From positions 1,178,001 to 1,242,000 of the forward strand of contig NZ_CP020918.1 of assembly GCF_003076455.1 (NCBI RefSeq): a DNA stretch of 64,000 bases, written 5' to 3'. Positions 1 through 8,688 of the stretch are shown one piece after another (position 1 is the stretch's first letter; each line of letters opens with the position of its first letter). This stretch comes from Flavobacterium faecale (GTDB lineage: Bacteria > Bacteroidota > Bacteroidia > Flavobacteriales > Flavobacteriaceae). The notes under the pieces are model-generated. The model was given only the letters and a program-made list of their open reading frames with translations, did not search any database and was not told the origin of the DNA. The position numbers and the translations under genes are program-made.

Positions 1-1378
1 GCAAGAATGTTTTGTCAAAATTATTATAGAAATCTTTCAATTCTTCATCAATAAATTCTTTGGATTTGATGGCACGTACTAGTTCCTCTTTTTTACCACT
101 AGTGACAATTACGTTCAATTTTCTACGATAACCATCAAGTTTACTAATGTATACCGAACATTGATCCATGTAACGACCAATATAAATTTCCTTTACCAAA
201 TTGGCTTCTTTCAAAGTGGTATTGGTTTCATTCAGTTTTTCGTTAAAAACTTTTAACTCTTCATTTAGTGCTAGTGATTGCTTGTTGGCAATGCTAATTT
301 CTCTTTTCGCTTTGGCTAATTTTTTCATTTGTTTGAAAAGTAAAAACAAAATCACTAGCAATATCAAAGACAAGACTGTTGCACTGACCAAAAAGTAAAC
401 CAATTGGTTGTGGTTGGTCTCGTTTTGCTTCTCGTAGGCTTTATTAATGATGGGCATCATTTTCGAAATCTCATACGTACGCAAGCGAGCATTGCAAAAT
501 AGCGCATCCTCGAGCGAGCGCTTTATGTAGGTGTAGGAGCGATCAATGTCTCCTTCCTGGTATAATAGGAAAGCCAATGCACGTAACGAAATGTATTCTT
601 TTTTCTCTAGCCTCAAATCAGATATAGCCGATTTGATGAGCCATTCTTTTTCGAGTTCAAACTCTTTTTTTTGATGGTACGTTTGAGAGATCAAATAAGC
701 AACAACGGCTTGGTCGGTATCTGAATCCTTTAATTTAGGATAATAATTCAGTAATAAATCTAGGTTTTCTTGGTATTTTCCGCTTTCCAGTAATTGGTTT
801 GAAGTAGTAAATAAATGTGATTTTGATTGCGTGGGATAGAATTTTAAAATAGAATCGCTATATTTTTTTCGAAGAGAAATATAGTTGCTTTTTTCTTCCG
901 CCGATGCAGCATAATTAGACATCGAAAGATATAAGGAGCTGCTTACCCCAAAATAATTTCCCTTTTTCTCGGGAGTGGCTTGGATGTCAATTTTATTTAA
1001 AATTTCGGTAGCTTCCTTGTACATGCCCAAGGTTTCCATGATGGAGGCTAAGTTGAGCTTGGCGTTATTGGTTTTTTTAATATCGTCTAATTGGTGTGCG
1101 ATTTTTAGGCTTTTTCGAGCATAACTTAGCGCCGAATCTGATTGATACCATCTGTATTTACCATATAGCTTATCATAAATCTCATATTTTTGAGTGGTGC
1201 TAGAGGTATATTTTAAAAGGTCGTTCAGTTTGTCAATCTCCGCTTCTTTTTTAGTTTTGTATTGTTGGTTGTTAGCAATGGTGCGGTCCAACTCAGTAAG
1301 AAGTGAGTTAATGTCTGTTTGAGAATAGATACATACTGGAAAAATAAGTAGTACCAAAAACGTCCAAAATTTATGCAT
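1..1378 (-). CDS. TPR-containing DUF6377-type regulatory protein, C-terminus beyond window
   Basis: My translation from the ATG at 1376-1378 stays open to the window edge (459 codons), so the 5' end is complete and the C-terminus is missing. It begins with a signal peptide (MHKFWTFLVLLIFPVCIYSQ), followed by a helical region with TPR-like spacing and Tyr/Ala/Leu-rich repeats. A single transmembrane helix (LVYFLVSATVLSLILLVILF) comes next, then a Lys/Glu-rich coiled coil, and then the start of a cytoplasmic part containing YIGRYMDQCSVYISKLDGYR. This architecture matches Bacteroidetes DUF6377 proteins, which are usually annotated as SusR-like regulators with a C-terminal DNA-binding part. The family assignment is from memory of the pattern; the C-terminal domain is not visible here. 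Confidence 0.75.
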   Translation of the reverse strand, partial: MHKFWTFLVLLIFPVCIYSQTDINSLLTELDRTIANNQQYKTKKEAEIDKLNDLLKYTSSTTQKYEIYDKLYGKYRWYQSDSALSYARKSLKIAHQLDDIKKTNNAKLNLASIMETLGMYKEATEILNKIDIQATPEKKGNYFGVSSSLYLSMSNYAASAEEKSNYISLRKKYSDSILKFYPTQSKSHLFTTSNQLLESGKYQENLDLLLNYYPKLKDSDTDQAVVAYLISQTYHQKKEFELEKEWLIKSAISDLRLEKKEYISLRALAFLLYQEGDIDRSYTYIKRSLEDALFCNARLRTYEISKMMPIINKAYEKQNETNHNQLVYFLVSATVLSLILLVILFLLFKQMKKLAKAKREISIANKQSLALNEELKVFNEKLNETNTTLKEANLVKEIYIGRYMDQCSVYISKLDGYRRKLNVIVTSGKKEELVRAIKSKEFIDEELKDFYNNFDKTFL

Positions 1379-1498
1379 TGTAGGCTATTTTAATTAAGGC
1401 TAATTTAATTAAAATTTAACATTTTCGCATAAAAAGGGTATTTAAATAAAGAAATATTTATCTAAAACGGAAGTAATATTCGAAAGCTCAGAGATAGA

Positions 1499-1687
1499 TT
1501 AGTGCTTGATAGGTTGAGTGATAAGATGGCAAAGGTACCCAAAAGCAAATACGGATAGAAAAAGTCCCAATCGAAATTCACCAGAATATTGACTAAATTT
1601 ATGGATTGGTTTTAAAATAACATTCAATAAGGTTAAGATAAAATAGATACTCATCAAAAGACTAAAATAAAGGGCTGCTTTTTTCAT
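1499..1687 (-). CDS. small two-helix membrane protein, paralogue of the next gene
   Basis: This encodes about 62 residues with two hydrophobic helices. The start was placed at the ATG at 1687 rather than 1696, because from there the protein aligns end to end with the neighbour at 1800-2000 (MKKxAxYxSLxxSxY... in both, with a shared central KxxQY). The pair looks like a tandem duplication. A 23-bp motif shared with another transcription unit lies 69 bp upstream, at 1756-1778. No function can be assigned. Confidence 0.55.
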   Translation of the reverse strand: MKKAALYFSLLMSIYFILTLLNVILKPIHKFSQYSGEFRLGLFLSVFAFGYLCHLITQPIKH

Positions 1688-1755
1688 AATCAACATGTTA
1701 TGGATTCGTAATCAGTATTGTTGGGTACAAAGGTAGCCGTAATTTTAACAGTTGT

Positions 1756-1778
1756 CAATCACTAAAAGTGGGTATATT
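1756..1778 (-). promoter_or_regulatory. 23-bp conserved upstream element, copy 1
   Basis: This stretch contains CACTAAAAGTGGGTATATT on the plus strand and is identical over 23 bp to 3127-3149. Its core CACT-AAA-AGTG is an inverted repeat. It lies just upstream of a minus-strand gene, as does copy 2, so a regulatory role is inferred. Confidence 0.45.
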
Positions 1779-1799
1779 ATACGGTTGTTTGAATTATTG

Positions 1800-2000
1800 C
1801 TAAAACTGCAATTTTTCGCTATTATTTTTTTTAAATCTGTAGGTGAGGTAGGTAAAAAATAACAATAGTATCGATTGACCTGCCAAAAAACCATATCCAT
1901 ACTGATTTAATTTGTCAATATGATACAGAAAAATATTAGAAATTGTGAAAACGAGATACAAGCTGATGAACAAGCTAAGGTAAAATGCTATTTTTTTCAT
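1800..2000 (-). CDS. small two-helix membrane protein (paralogue)
   Basis: This encodes 66 residues with two predicted transmembrane helices (about 5-27 and 38-56) and a basic C-terminal tail. It is similar in length and pattern to the gene at 1499-1687. It starts almost directly after the terminator hairpin of the lipoprotein gene at 2043-2336. Function unknown; it is kept as a real gene because the tandem paralogue supports it. Confidence 0.55.
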   Translation of the reverse strand: MKKIAFYLSLFISLYLVFTISNIFLYHIDKLNQYGYGFLAGQSILLLFFTYLTYRFKKNNSEKLQF

Positions 2001-2004
2001 AGAA

Positions 2005-2032
2005 TAAAAAGGCGGGAGTTTGCGCTCCCGCC
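2005..2032 (-). terminator. Rho-independent terminator of the Bor-like lipoprotein gene
   Basis: A perfect 8-bp GC stem (GGCGGGAG/CTCCCGCC, 2011-2018 with 2025-2032) is followed on the minus strand by a T-rich run. It lies 10 bp after the stop codon at 2043. Confidence 0.75.
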
Positions 2033-2042
2033 AAGTCTTAAA

Positions 2043-2336
2043 TTATTTGGTAACTGTAGTAGTAGTTGGTGTGTAAATGCTGAAAGTAAGGGCAGCAATT
2101 AATCCGTTAACAAATGATTGTCTTGTAAATACAGTATAATCTTCTGCTCCTGCAGCCATTGCTTTTGAGTCAGATACTCCAACTGGCGCAAGTCCAGCAA
2201 TTACATAATGATTCCATTGTGATACTGCAGTAGATCCTTGAGCTCCTTTACCAACAACGCTAGTATATGAATAACAAGAAGTTAACATTACTGATGCAGC
2301 AAAAGCTACAGACAAAACTTTGATAGTTTGTTTCAT
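2043..2336 (-). CDS. Bor-like small lipoprotein
   Basis: This encodes 97 residues. The start was set at the ATG at 2336, which opens a lipoprotein signal (MKQTIKVLSVAFAASVMLTSC) with lipobox LTSC; the extra upstream residues of the longer frame would spoil the signal. The mature part (YSYTSVVGKGAQG...QWNHYVIAGLAPV) resembles the Bor/Iss family of small outer-membrane lipoproteins, with the W-N-H-Y and GL segments in place. It follows a second lipoprotein gene on the same strand (2405-3031), which suggests a two-gene unit. Bor itself is linked to serum resistance in E. coli; that role is not implied here. Confidence 0.6.
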   Translation of the reverse strand: MKQTIKVLSVAFAASVMLTSCYSYTSVVGKGAQGSTAVSQWNHYVIAGLAPVGVSDSKAMAAGAEDYTVFTRQSFVNGLIAALTFSIYTPTTTTVTK

Positions 2337-2404
2337 TTTTTTGATTTTATATATAATTAAGTACTCAATGTGAGTCGATTTAAGATAGATTTGGGGCAAA
2401 ATCT

Positions 2405-3031
2405 TTAGTTTACTTTTAATTGTAAAGCATCAAAATTATTAGATTTTATGCCGACCAATCCATAGATAGTTTCTCCCTTTTTAATGGTTTTACCAATGAT
2501 ATTGTAATTTTCTAATTCGCGCTTAAATTTTCCATTAGCTGTAGAAGCGGTAATAAGATTCCCTAATGTTAAACCAGGACCAATGATTAATCCAATTGGA
2601 AAGGAATTATTGTTCACTTGTTGACCGTAGCCGTTTGACTTTGTGGTGTACAGTTGCATTGGTGATAAAAGCAAGTACAGTAAATGTGATGCCGGACTTT
2701 GTTTCATTAGCTTAAAAACATACTCATTATCTGTAATGTTACAAATAGTGCCGTTATCATAACTCAAACGAATGTTGTTATCAAATACAAAGTCTTGATT
2801 GGATTTATTGGTTATTTTTAAGGCTACAAGTTTAAGGCCGCTCTTTTTTTCTTTTCGAAAATATTTTTTATCTAATAAACCGTATTTATATTCAAGGGTA
2901 ATGTCATTTGCAGTGCTTTGTGAATTGTAAGCAAGAGTTTCGGGTACAATTTTTTTGTAACCCGATGCACAACTGCTGAAAACAAAGGGCATAATTGCTA
3001 AAAGGATGCTAATCTTCTGTATTCTAATCAC
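2405..3031 (-). CDS. lipoprotein of unknown function
   Basis: This encodes 208 residues with a lipoprotein signal (hydrophobic stretch ending in FSSC, Cys about residue 21). The middle section is predicted to be beta-rich (DITLEYKYGLLDKKYFRKEKKSGLKLVALKITNKSNQDFVF), resembling a small Ig-like or DUF4352-type fold, followed by a hydrophobic or glycine-rich stretch around 140-165. It is the first gene of a likely two-gene unit with the Bor-like lipoprotein. I do not recognise the family. Confidence 0.6.
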   Translation of the reverse strand: MIRIQKISILLAIMPFVFSSCASGYKKIVPETLAYNSQSTANDITLEYKYGLLDKKYFRKEKKSGLKLVALKITNKSNQDFVFDNNIRLSYDNGTICNITDNEYVFKLMKQSPASHLLYLLLSPMQLYTTKSNGYGQQVNNNSFPIGLIIGPGLTLGNLITASTANGKFKRELENYNIIGKTIKKGETIYGLVGIKSNNFDALQLKVN

Positions 3032-3126
3032 TTTTGATCTATTTAGATTATGTTTTATTTAATCAGAAAATAAGAGTTAATTATTTATTGATATGAGGCA
3101 AAGATATCTTTCGAAAATGATTAATG

Positions 3127-3149
3127 CAATCACTAAAAGTGGGTATATT
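3127..3149 (-). promoter_or_regulatory. 23-bp conserved upstream element, copy 2
   Basis: This is identical to 1756-1778 and lies 96 bp upstream of the lipoprotein start at 3031. The core is CACTAAAAGTG. The rest of the 293-bp gap (3032-3324) is AT-rich, and I see no further gene in it. Confidence 0.45.
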
Positions 3150-3324
3150 TAGCTTTATTTTTATCTAAAGTATAGGCTTTGAAAATGCCATTACGTTTTA
3201 CCTTAGAATCAAATCGCATAATTTTTAAGTAAAAAAATCATAAAATAAGGTAGACATGCGGTCAGTTTTATTATTTTTATAAAAATGAAAGTAAAAAGAC
3301 TTTCTAATTAGTAGTTAAAGATAG

Positions 3325-4050
3325 ATGAGAACATTAGTTATAGGAGATATTCATGGAGGTCTGCGTGCCCTCCACCAAGTTATTGAAAGAGCAGGGGTAA
3401 CTCCCGACGATACCCTAATCTTTTTGGGTGATTATGTGGATGGTTGGAGTCAATCGCCACAGGTTATAAATTATTTAATCGAATTAAAAACAACTAACAA
3501 TTGTGTTTTTATTCGAGGAAATCATGATGAGCTTTTGCTGCACTGGTTGAAGGACGGCAAAGATAATGTACTTTGGTTTGAACATGGAGGTGAGGCTACT
3601 TTGACAGCGTACGAGTCTGTAGACAAGATGACCAAGCAGTTGCATGTCAACTTTTTACTGTCTTTGGACGATTATTATTTAGACGAAAAAAACAGACTCT
3701 TTTTGCATGCCGGCTTTACCAACATGAACGGTGTACAGTATGAATATTTTCCGAAACTGTTTTATTGGGATCGCACCTTATGGGAGACTGCATTGGCACT
3801 TGACACTAGCATTAAACCGAATGATTTGCTATACCCAAAACGTCTTACATTGTATGACGAAATCTATATAGGTCACACGCCTGTAACGCGTATAAACGAG
3901 ACTGTGCCTGTGCAACGTGCCTGTGTATGGAATGTTGATACGGGCGCTGCATTCAAAGGTCCGCTTACGATTCTGGATGTGGATTCCAAAGAATTTTGGC
4001 AATCTGAACCTGTACATCAATTATATTTTGACGAAAAAGGAAGAAATTAA
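3325..4050 (+). CDS. calcineurin-like metallophosphatase (PPP-type serine/threonine phosphatase fold)
   Basis: This 241-residue protein carries the phosphoesterase metal-binding motifs in the right order: GDIHG at 7-11, GDYVDG at 35-40 and GNHD at 65-68. Further His residues fall in LFLHAGF (about 127-133) and IGHTPV (about 183-188). These are the hallmarks of bacterial PPP-family phosphatases such as PrpA/ApaH-like enzymes, which use a two-metal centre to cleave phosphomonoesters. The substrate cannot be told from sequence. There is no signal peptide, so it is cytoplasmic. The downstream beta-barrel gene begins 46 bp later and may be co-transcribed. Confidence 0.85.
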   Translation: MRTLVIGDIHGGLRALHQVIERAGVTPDDTLIFLGDYVDGWSQSPQVINYLIELKTTNNCVFIRGNHDELLLHWLKDGKDNVLWFEHGGEATLTAYESVDKMTKQLHVNFLLSLDDYYLDEKNRLFLHAGFTNMNGVQYEYFPKLFYWDRTLWETALALDTSIKPNDLLYPKRLTLYDEIYIGHTPVTRINETVPVQRACVWNVDTGAAFKGPLTILDVDSKEFWQSEPVHQLYFDEKGRN

Positions 4051-4095
4051 AATTATAACGTAAATTTGCGGCTATTATAAATTAATAAAAATAAT

Positions 4096-4593
4096 ATGAA
4101 AAAGATTTTTACATTGATTTTAGTTTCTGCTGCATTATTTGTTAATGCACAAGCTTTCAAAGGAAAAGGAGATACTAAATTTGATATTGGAGCAAATATT
4201 CAAGACGGTGGTTCTGGGATTCGCGTTGCCGCTGACTTTGGTGTTGCCGAAAACATTTCGTTTGGAGTTGTATCATCTTATTTGCTTGGAGTGTCTAAGA
4301 TCGATGGTATAAAGCCAGATTTTGGAGATCGATTTGATATTAAAGGTCGCTTTGATGCACATTTAGGTCCTATTTTAACTTTAGGTCAAAACGTTGATAT
4401 TTATCCAGGTTTGGATTTGAGTTTGAGAAATTTTGGTGCTCACCTTGGAGGGCGTTACTTCTTTTCTGAAGGTATTGGGGTTTTTAGCGAAATTGGATTT
4501 CCTATCGCTAAATACGATCCAACAACTACAGACAATTTCCAAAACCTAAACAATCAATTTGTTTTTAATATTGGGGTGTCATTTAACTTGTAA
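4096..4593 (+). CDS. small outer-membrane beta-barrel protein
   Basis: This encodes 165 residues with a clear signal peptide (MKKIFTLILVSAALFVNAQA). The remainder consists of alternating hydrophobic and glycine-rich strands (FDIGANIQDGG, GIRVAADFGVAENISFGVVSSYLLG) and ends in FNIGVSFNL, a typical barrel C-terminus with a terminal aromatic-x-hydrophobic pattern. It probably forms an 8-stranded barrel in the outer membrane. Similar short barrels are widespread in Flavobacteriaceae without known function. A bidirectional terminator follows. Confidence 0.7.
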   Translation: MKKIFTLILVSAALFVNAQAFKGKGDTKFDIGANIQDGGSGIRVAADFGVAENISFGVVSSYLLGVSKIDGIKPDFGDRFDIKGRFDAHLGPILTLGQNVDIYPGLDLSLRNFGAHLGGRYFFSEGIGVFSEIGFPIAKYDPTTTDNFQNLNNQFVFNIGVSFNL

Positions 4594-4610
4594 AAGATAA
4601 ATTAAATTTA

Positions 4611-4646
4611 AAAAGGCAATTGAATCACTTCAATTGCCTTTTTTTA
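4611..4646. terminator. bidirectional intrinsic terminator
   Basis: The inverted repeat AAGGCAATTGAA/TTCAATTGCCTT has A and T runs on its two sides. It separates the convergent genes ending at 4593 (+) and 4651 (-). Confidence 0.8.
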
Positions 4647-4650
4647 TGCT

Positions 4651-6207
4651 TTAATCCAAATCAAATTTTATGCCTTGTGCTAGCGGTAAACTCGTACTGT
4701 AATTGATGGTATTGGTTTGTCGTCTCATATAAACCTTCCAAGCATCAGATCCAGATTCTCTTCCACCACCTGTTTCTTTTTCACCACCAAAAGCGCCACC
4801 GATTTCGGCTCCCGAAGTACCAATATTTACATTAGCTATACCACAATCTGATCCAGAAGCAGATAGAAATAATTCGGCTTCACGCAGATTATTAGTCATA
4901 ATAGCAGATGATAAACCTTGTGCTACACTGTTTTGCAAAGCGATAGCGTCAGTAACATCACCACTATATTTTATTAAATACAGTATAGGTGCAAAGGTTT
5001 CTTTTTGTACAATAGCAAAATGATTTTCGACCTCTGCAATGGCAGGTTGTACATAACAACCACTTTCACATCCATCTCCTTCGAGAATGCCTCCATGAAC
5101 TACTAAGTTTCCGCCTTCAGCAACCACTTTCTCTAACGTATCCAGGTAATTCGCAACAGATTCTTTGTCGATAATCGGTCCTACATGATTATTTTCGTCC
5201 AAAGGATTTCCTATTCTTAGTTGTTTGTACGCAGTGACTAATGCTTGCTTCACTTTATCGTACATGCTTTCATGAATAATGAGGCGACGGGTCGAGGTAC
5301 ATCTTTGTCCTGCTGTTCCAACAGCGCCAAATACGGCTCCTATAATTGTCATTTTCAAATCGGCATCAGGTGTTACAATAATGGCATTGTTTCCACCCAA
5401 TTCTAGTAATGACCTTCCCAATCTTCCCGCTACTTTTTGCGCTACTATTTTTCCCATTCGAGTAGAACCTGTTGCAGATAGTAACGGAATCCTAACATCT
5501 CCAGACATCATTTCGCCCACTTTATAATCTCCATTAATCAAGCAAGAAATACCTTCTGGTAGATCGTTTTCCTGAATTACTTCTCTAATGATATTTTGAC
5601 AAGCGATGCCGCACAAAGGTGTTTTTTCTGAGGGTTTCCAAACGCAAACATCACCCGAGATCCATGCTAAAGCTGTATTCCAAGCCCAAACTGCAACAGG
5701 AAAATTGAATGCAGATATAATTCCAACCACTCCCAACGGATGATATTGCTCATACATACGGTGGCTCGGGCGCTCAGAGTGCATCGTGAGTCCATGCAAT
5801 TGACGGGACAAACCCACTGCAAAATCACATATATCAATCATCTCTTGTACTTCGCCATAACCTTCTTGCAAAGATTTACCCATTTCATAGGATACTAATT
5901 TACCAAGTGCTTCTTTGTTCTTCCTTAATTTATCACCAAACAAACGCACCATTTCTCCACGTTTTGGGGCAGGGACGGTTTTGAATGTCTCAAAAGCTGT
6001 TGTTGCTGTGAGCATTACTTGTTCGTAATCAGCTGCAGATGTGCTGTACACTTTTGCAATCAATTGTCCATTTACAGGGGAGTAACTGTCAAATAGTTCG
6101 CCTGTAGAAAAACGTTCAATTCCTGTTGAGGTTCCTAGATTTACTGGTTTTATCCCCAATTGAAAAAGTACTTGTTGTATATCGAAGGTATTTTTGTCTG
6201 ATGCCAT
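4651..6207 (-). CDS. ALDH7-family aldehyde dehydrogenase (aminoadipate semialdehyde dehydrogenase-like)
   Basis: This encodes 518 residues, the usual length for the antiquitin/ALDH7 family. Catalytic Glu269 lies in LLELGGNNA and nucleophile Cys303 in GTAGQRCTSTRR; the cofactor-binding part includes GIISAFNFPVAVWAWN (about 162-177) and SATGSTRMGK (about 244-253). ALDH7 enzymes oxidise alpha-aminoadipate semialdehyde to aminoadipate in lysine breakdown, and some act on other aldehydes. The GGNN in place of the common GGKN is typical of ALDH7. No signal peptide, so cytoplasmic. The gene stands alone on the minus strand, and no lysine-degradation partner is visible nearby. Confidence 0.88.
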   Translation of the reverse strand: MASDKNTFDIQQVLFQLGIKPVNLGTSTGIERFSTGELFDSYSPVNGQLIAKVYSTSAADYEQVMLTATTAFETFKTVPAPKRGEMVRLFGDKLRKNKEALGKLVSYEMGKSLQEGYGEVQEMIDICDFAVGLSRQLHGLTMHSERPSHRMYEQYHPLGVVGIISAFNFPVAVWAWNTALAWISGDVCVWKPSEKTPLCGIACQNIIREVIQENDLPEGISCLINGDYKVGEMMSGDVRIPLLSATGSTRMGKIVAQKVAGRLGRSLLELGGNNAIIVTPDADLKMTIIGAVFGAVGTAGQRCTSTRRLIIHESMYDKVKQALVTAYKQLRIGNPLDENNHVGPIIDKESVANYLDTLEKVVAEGGNLVVHGGILEGDGCESGCYVQPAIAEVENHFAIVQKETFAPILYLIKYSGDVTDAIALQNSVAQGLSSAIMTNNLREAELFLSASGSDCGIANVNIGTSGAEIGGAFGGEKETGGGRESGSDAWKVYMRRQTNTINYSTSLPLAQGIKFDLD

Positions 6208-6408
6208 AATCGAATTTTTAATTTAAAATGTTCGTGTTTTGCTAAGGTACTAAAAAGGATTTGGTTCGAAAAACAAGAAGTCAAGCCTAATGGAATTCAC
6301 ATTTATAGTTCTTATGTCATTAATTACTGGAAATGCAACAAATTGCCAAACATTTATATTAAGCTATTGAATTATTTCTCGATTTCAGTAATTATTGTAA
6401 GTTGCTGA

Positions 6409-7500
6409 TTATTTAGTTTCTCGAATTAAATAAATATAAACCGGAAAGTGGTCACTATAACCTACTTCGGTAGCAGAGTGTCTTTTAGGATAGCCTTTGT
6501 ACGGACCAGAGTTTTGTATCAAAAAAGGTTTGTTGTAAATACCTGCTTTCCAAAACTGAAATTGTTTGAATTTGTCTTGAATTAAAGATTGAGTCACCAT
6601 AATTTGGTCAAATATATCCCAAGAATCCCTGAAAGCTATCGTGCCAAAGCCTTTGTTGGACATGGACTCAAAGGGGTTAAAGATGCCAAGTGGAGGTACA
6701 TCTGCTTTGACGGCCTTTGTATTTAGTATTTTTTTTAGACTGCTGTTGAAAGGGCCATCGTTCAAATCGCCCAACGTAATCACCTTGGCATTTGGGTTGA
6801 TGTTTTGTAACGAATCTATTATTTTTCGGTTCAAAGCTGCTGCAGCCTCGCGCAAGGGACTTGATTTTTTTTCTCCGCCTGATCGTGATGGCCAGTGGTT
6901 TACAATTATATGAACTTCTTCATTTTCAAGAAAACCGGTGACCAATAGTTGATCACGAGTAAAAATGCGGTGGTTGTCCTGACTGGCTTCGGGTGCATCT
7001 TCATCTTCTTGTTTACTTATTTCTTTTGCTGCTGTCACCTTCTCTTTGCTGTACAGAATTAGCGGAATGTTGGTGTAGGACGTTGGTTTGAAATATTTTT
7101 TTTGGTACAATAGCGCCACATCAATCCCTCGTTTATCTGGTGAATCGTAGTGAATGATGCCGTATTCTTTTCCGCTGATGAATGGTTGTTGAATCAAATC
7201 TTCTAATACTGCTCGATTTTCAATTTCAGAACAAGCAATCAATGTTGGTGAGTTGGTATTTTCGGTTGTGCCAATCTCAGCCAAAACCTGCGATAGATTG
7301 TGTAATTTTTTAAAGTATTTTTTTGAATCCCAATGTTGGAAGCCTTTTGGTGTCCATTCATCATCATTGGTTACTGGATTGTTAATGGTGTCAAATAAGT
7401 TTTCGAAATTGTAAAAGGCAACTGTATGTATGGCGTATTTTTTGGGTTGTGCGGTACAAATCGTTAGTCCACAACTTATAAGTAGTAGTAAGGTTTTCAT
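6409..7500 (-). CDS. secreted endonuclease/exonuclease/phosphatase-fold protein
   Basis: The start was moved to the ATG at 7500, which opens a proper signal peptide (MKTLLLLISCGLTICTAQ) just before the mature domain. The protein of about 363 residues has the EEP (DNase I-like) fold signature: FYNFENLFD near the N-terminus, SEIENRAVLEDL with the metal-binding Glu, IIVNHWPSRSGG, LGDLNDGP with the Asp-x-Asn pair, and a C-terminal SDHFPV containing the catalytic Asp-His. Such exported enzymes hydrolyse phosphodiesters in nucleic acids or other phosphorylated compounds; the substrate is unknown. It is transcribed divergently from the LD-carboxypeptidase gene. Confidence 0.85.
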   Translation of the reverse strand: MKTLLLLISCGLTICTAQPKKYAIHTVAFYNFENLFDTINNPVTNDDEWTPKGFQHWDSKKYFKKLHNLSQVLAEIGTTENTNSPTLIACSEIENRAVLEDLIQQPFISGKEYGIIHYDSPDKRGIDVALLYQKKYFKPTSYTNIPLILYSKEKVTAAKEISKQEDEDAPEASQDNHRIFTRDQLLVTGFLENEEVHIIVNHWPSRSGGEKKSSPLREAAAALNRKIIDSLQNINPNAKVITLGDLNDGPFNSSLKKILNTKAVKADVPPLGIFNPFESMSNKGFGTIAFRDSWDIFDQIMVTQSLIQDKFKQFQFWKAGIYNKPFLIQNSGPYKGYPKRHSATEVGYSDHFPVYIYLIRETK

Positions 7501-7623
7501 TGCAAGGGGATTAGTGTAGTAAAAATACAAATTCAGTTAAGAAAACAATTGATATTTTCAAAAAAACGTATCTTTGTTTGTGTACTGTTTCTAAGACGTA
7601 ACGGTACTTTATCTTTATTTTCT

Positions 7624-8622
7624 ATGATGATTATTTTTTCTTTTTCGAAAGCAATAGTGCAAAGGTGCAGCTTTGTACTTTTATTTTTTATACTCTTTAT
7701 TTTTAATGGCCAATCTCAAACTACTATGATTACACCTGCTTATTTACAAAAAGGCGATACGATTGCAATTGTATCCACTGCCCGAAAAAACACTGTTGAC
7801 AACTTAAAGCCTACTATAAACTTGTTGCACAGTTGGGGACTTGAGGTAGTGATTGGTAAAACAATTGGTTTGGAACAAAACCAGTTGGCAGGTAGTGATG
7901 AAGAACGTGCAGCAGATTTTCAAGTACAAATGGACAACCCAAATATAAAAGCTATTTGGTGTGTTCGTGGCGGATATGGTACCGTACGTATGGTTGATTT
8001 GTTGGACTTTTCGACCTTTAAACAAAACCCAAAATGGATTATCGGGTTTAGTGATGTAACTGTTTTACACAATCATTTGAACACCATGGGTTACAAATCT
8101 ATTCATGGGATTATGCCTATAAGCGTGCCTAGAGCGACTCAACAAGCAATTGAGAGTTTGCATACTGCATTATTCGGTCAAAAATTGTCTTACGAAATTG
8201 CTTCAGACCCTATGAATAGAATGGGATCAGCATCGGGAGAATTAGTAGGAGGGAACCTTTCTATATTGTATAGCTTATTTGGCTCCCCATCGGCGATTAA
8301 TTGTAGAGATAAAATTTTATTTATCGAAGATTTAGACGAATACCTTTACCACGTAGACCGTATGATGATGAACCTTAAACGAAACGGTTGTTTAGAAAGT
8401 ATTAAAGGAATCGTTGTTGGGGCCATGAGTAGTATGAAGGATAATGATATTCCTTGGGGTAAAAATGCTTTGGAGATCATTCAAGATGTTACTAAGAAAT
8501 ATGATATTCCGGTGATTTATAATTTCCCTGCGGGTCACATCCATGACAATCGCACCTTAATTATGGGAAATACGGTTACAATTGAGGTCACTGCTTCAAA
8601 ATCAACTTTGGTTTTCGAATAG
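7624..8622 (+). CDS. LD-carboxypeptidase (peptidase family S66)
   Basis: The reading frame is open from 7549, but the start at the ATG at 7624 gives a sensible signal sequence (MMIIFSFSKAIVQRCSFVLLFFILFIFNGQSQ). The mature enzyme begins MITPAYLQKGDTIAIVSTARK, the typical S66 N-terminus. Ser143 in GFSDVT is the expected nucleophile; the acidic segment LFIEDLDEYLYHVDRMM and the histidine in FPAGHIHDN complete the Ser-Glu-His triad. S66 enzymes trim the terminal D-Ala from murein tetrapeptides during peptidoglycan recycling, and relatives cleave other peptides. The N-terminal hydrophobic segment suggests export or membrane attachment, as commonly annotated in Bacteroidetes. Confidence 0.85.
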   Translation: MMIIFSFSKAIVQRCSFVLLFFILFIFNGQSQTTMITPAYLQKGDTIAIVSTARKNTVDNLKPTINLLHSWGLEVVIGKTIGLEQNQLAGSDEERAADFQVQMDNPNIKAIWCVRGGYGTVRMVDLLDFSTFKQNPKWIIGFSDVTVLHNHLNTMGYKSIHGIMPISVPRATQQAIESLHTALFGQKLSYEIASDPMNRMGSASGELVGGNLSILYSLFGSPSAINCRDKILFIEDLDEYLYHVDRMMMNLKRNGCLESIKGIVVGAMSSMKDNDIPWGKNALEIIQDVTKKYDIPVIYNFPAGHIHDNRTLIMGNTVTIEVTASKSTLVFE

Positions 8623-8688
8623 ATAACAAAAAAATCGTACTTAGGTTTTTTACTTAGTTTTTTTTATAAATCTAAAATTAATGTAACG

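Noticed and set aside
1920..2102. Plus-strand open frame of 60 codons
   Set aside because: It runs antisense across a terminator hairpin and two minus-strand genes; its residues show no signal or motif.
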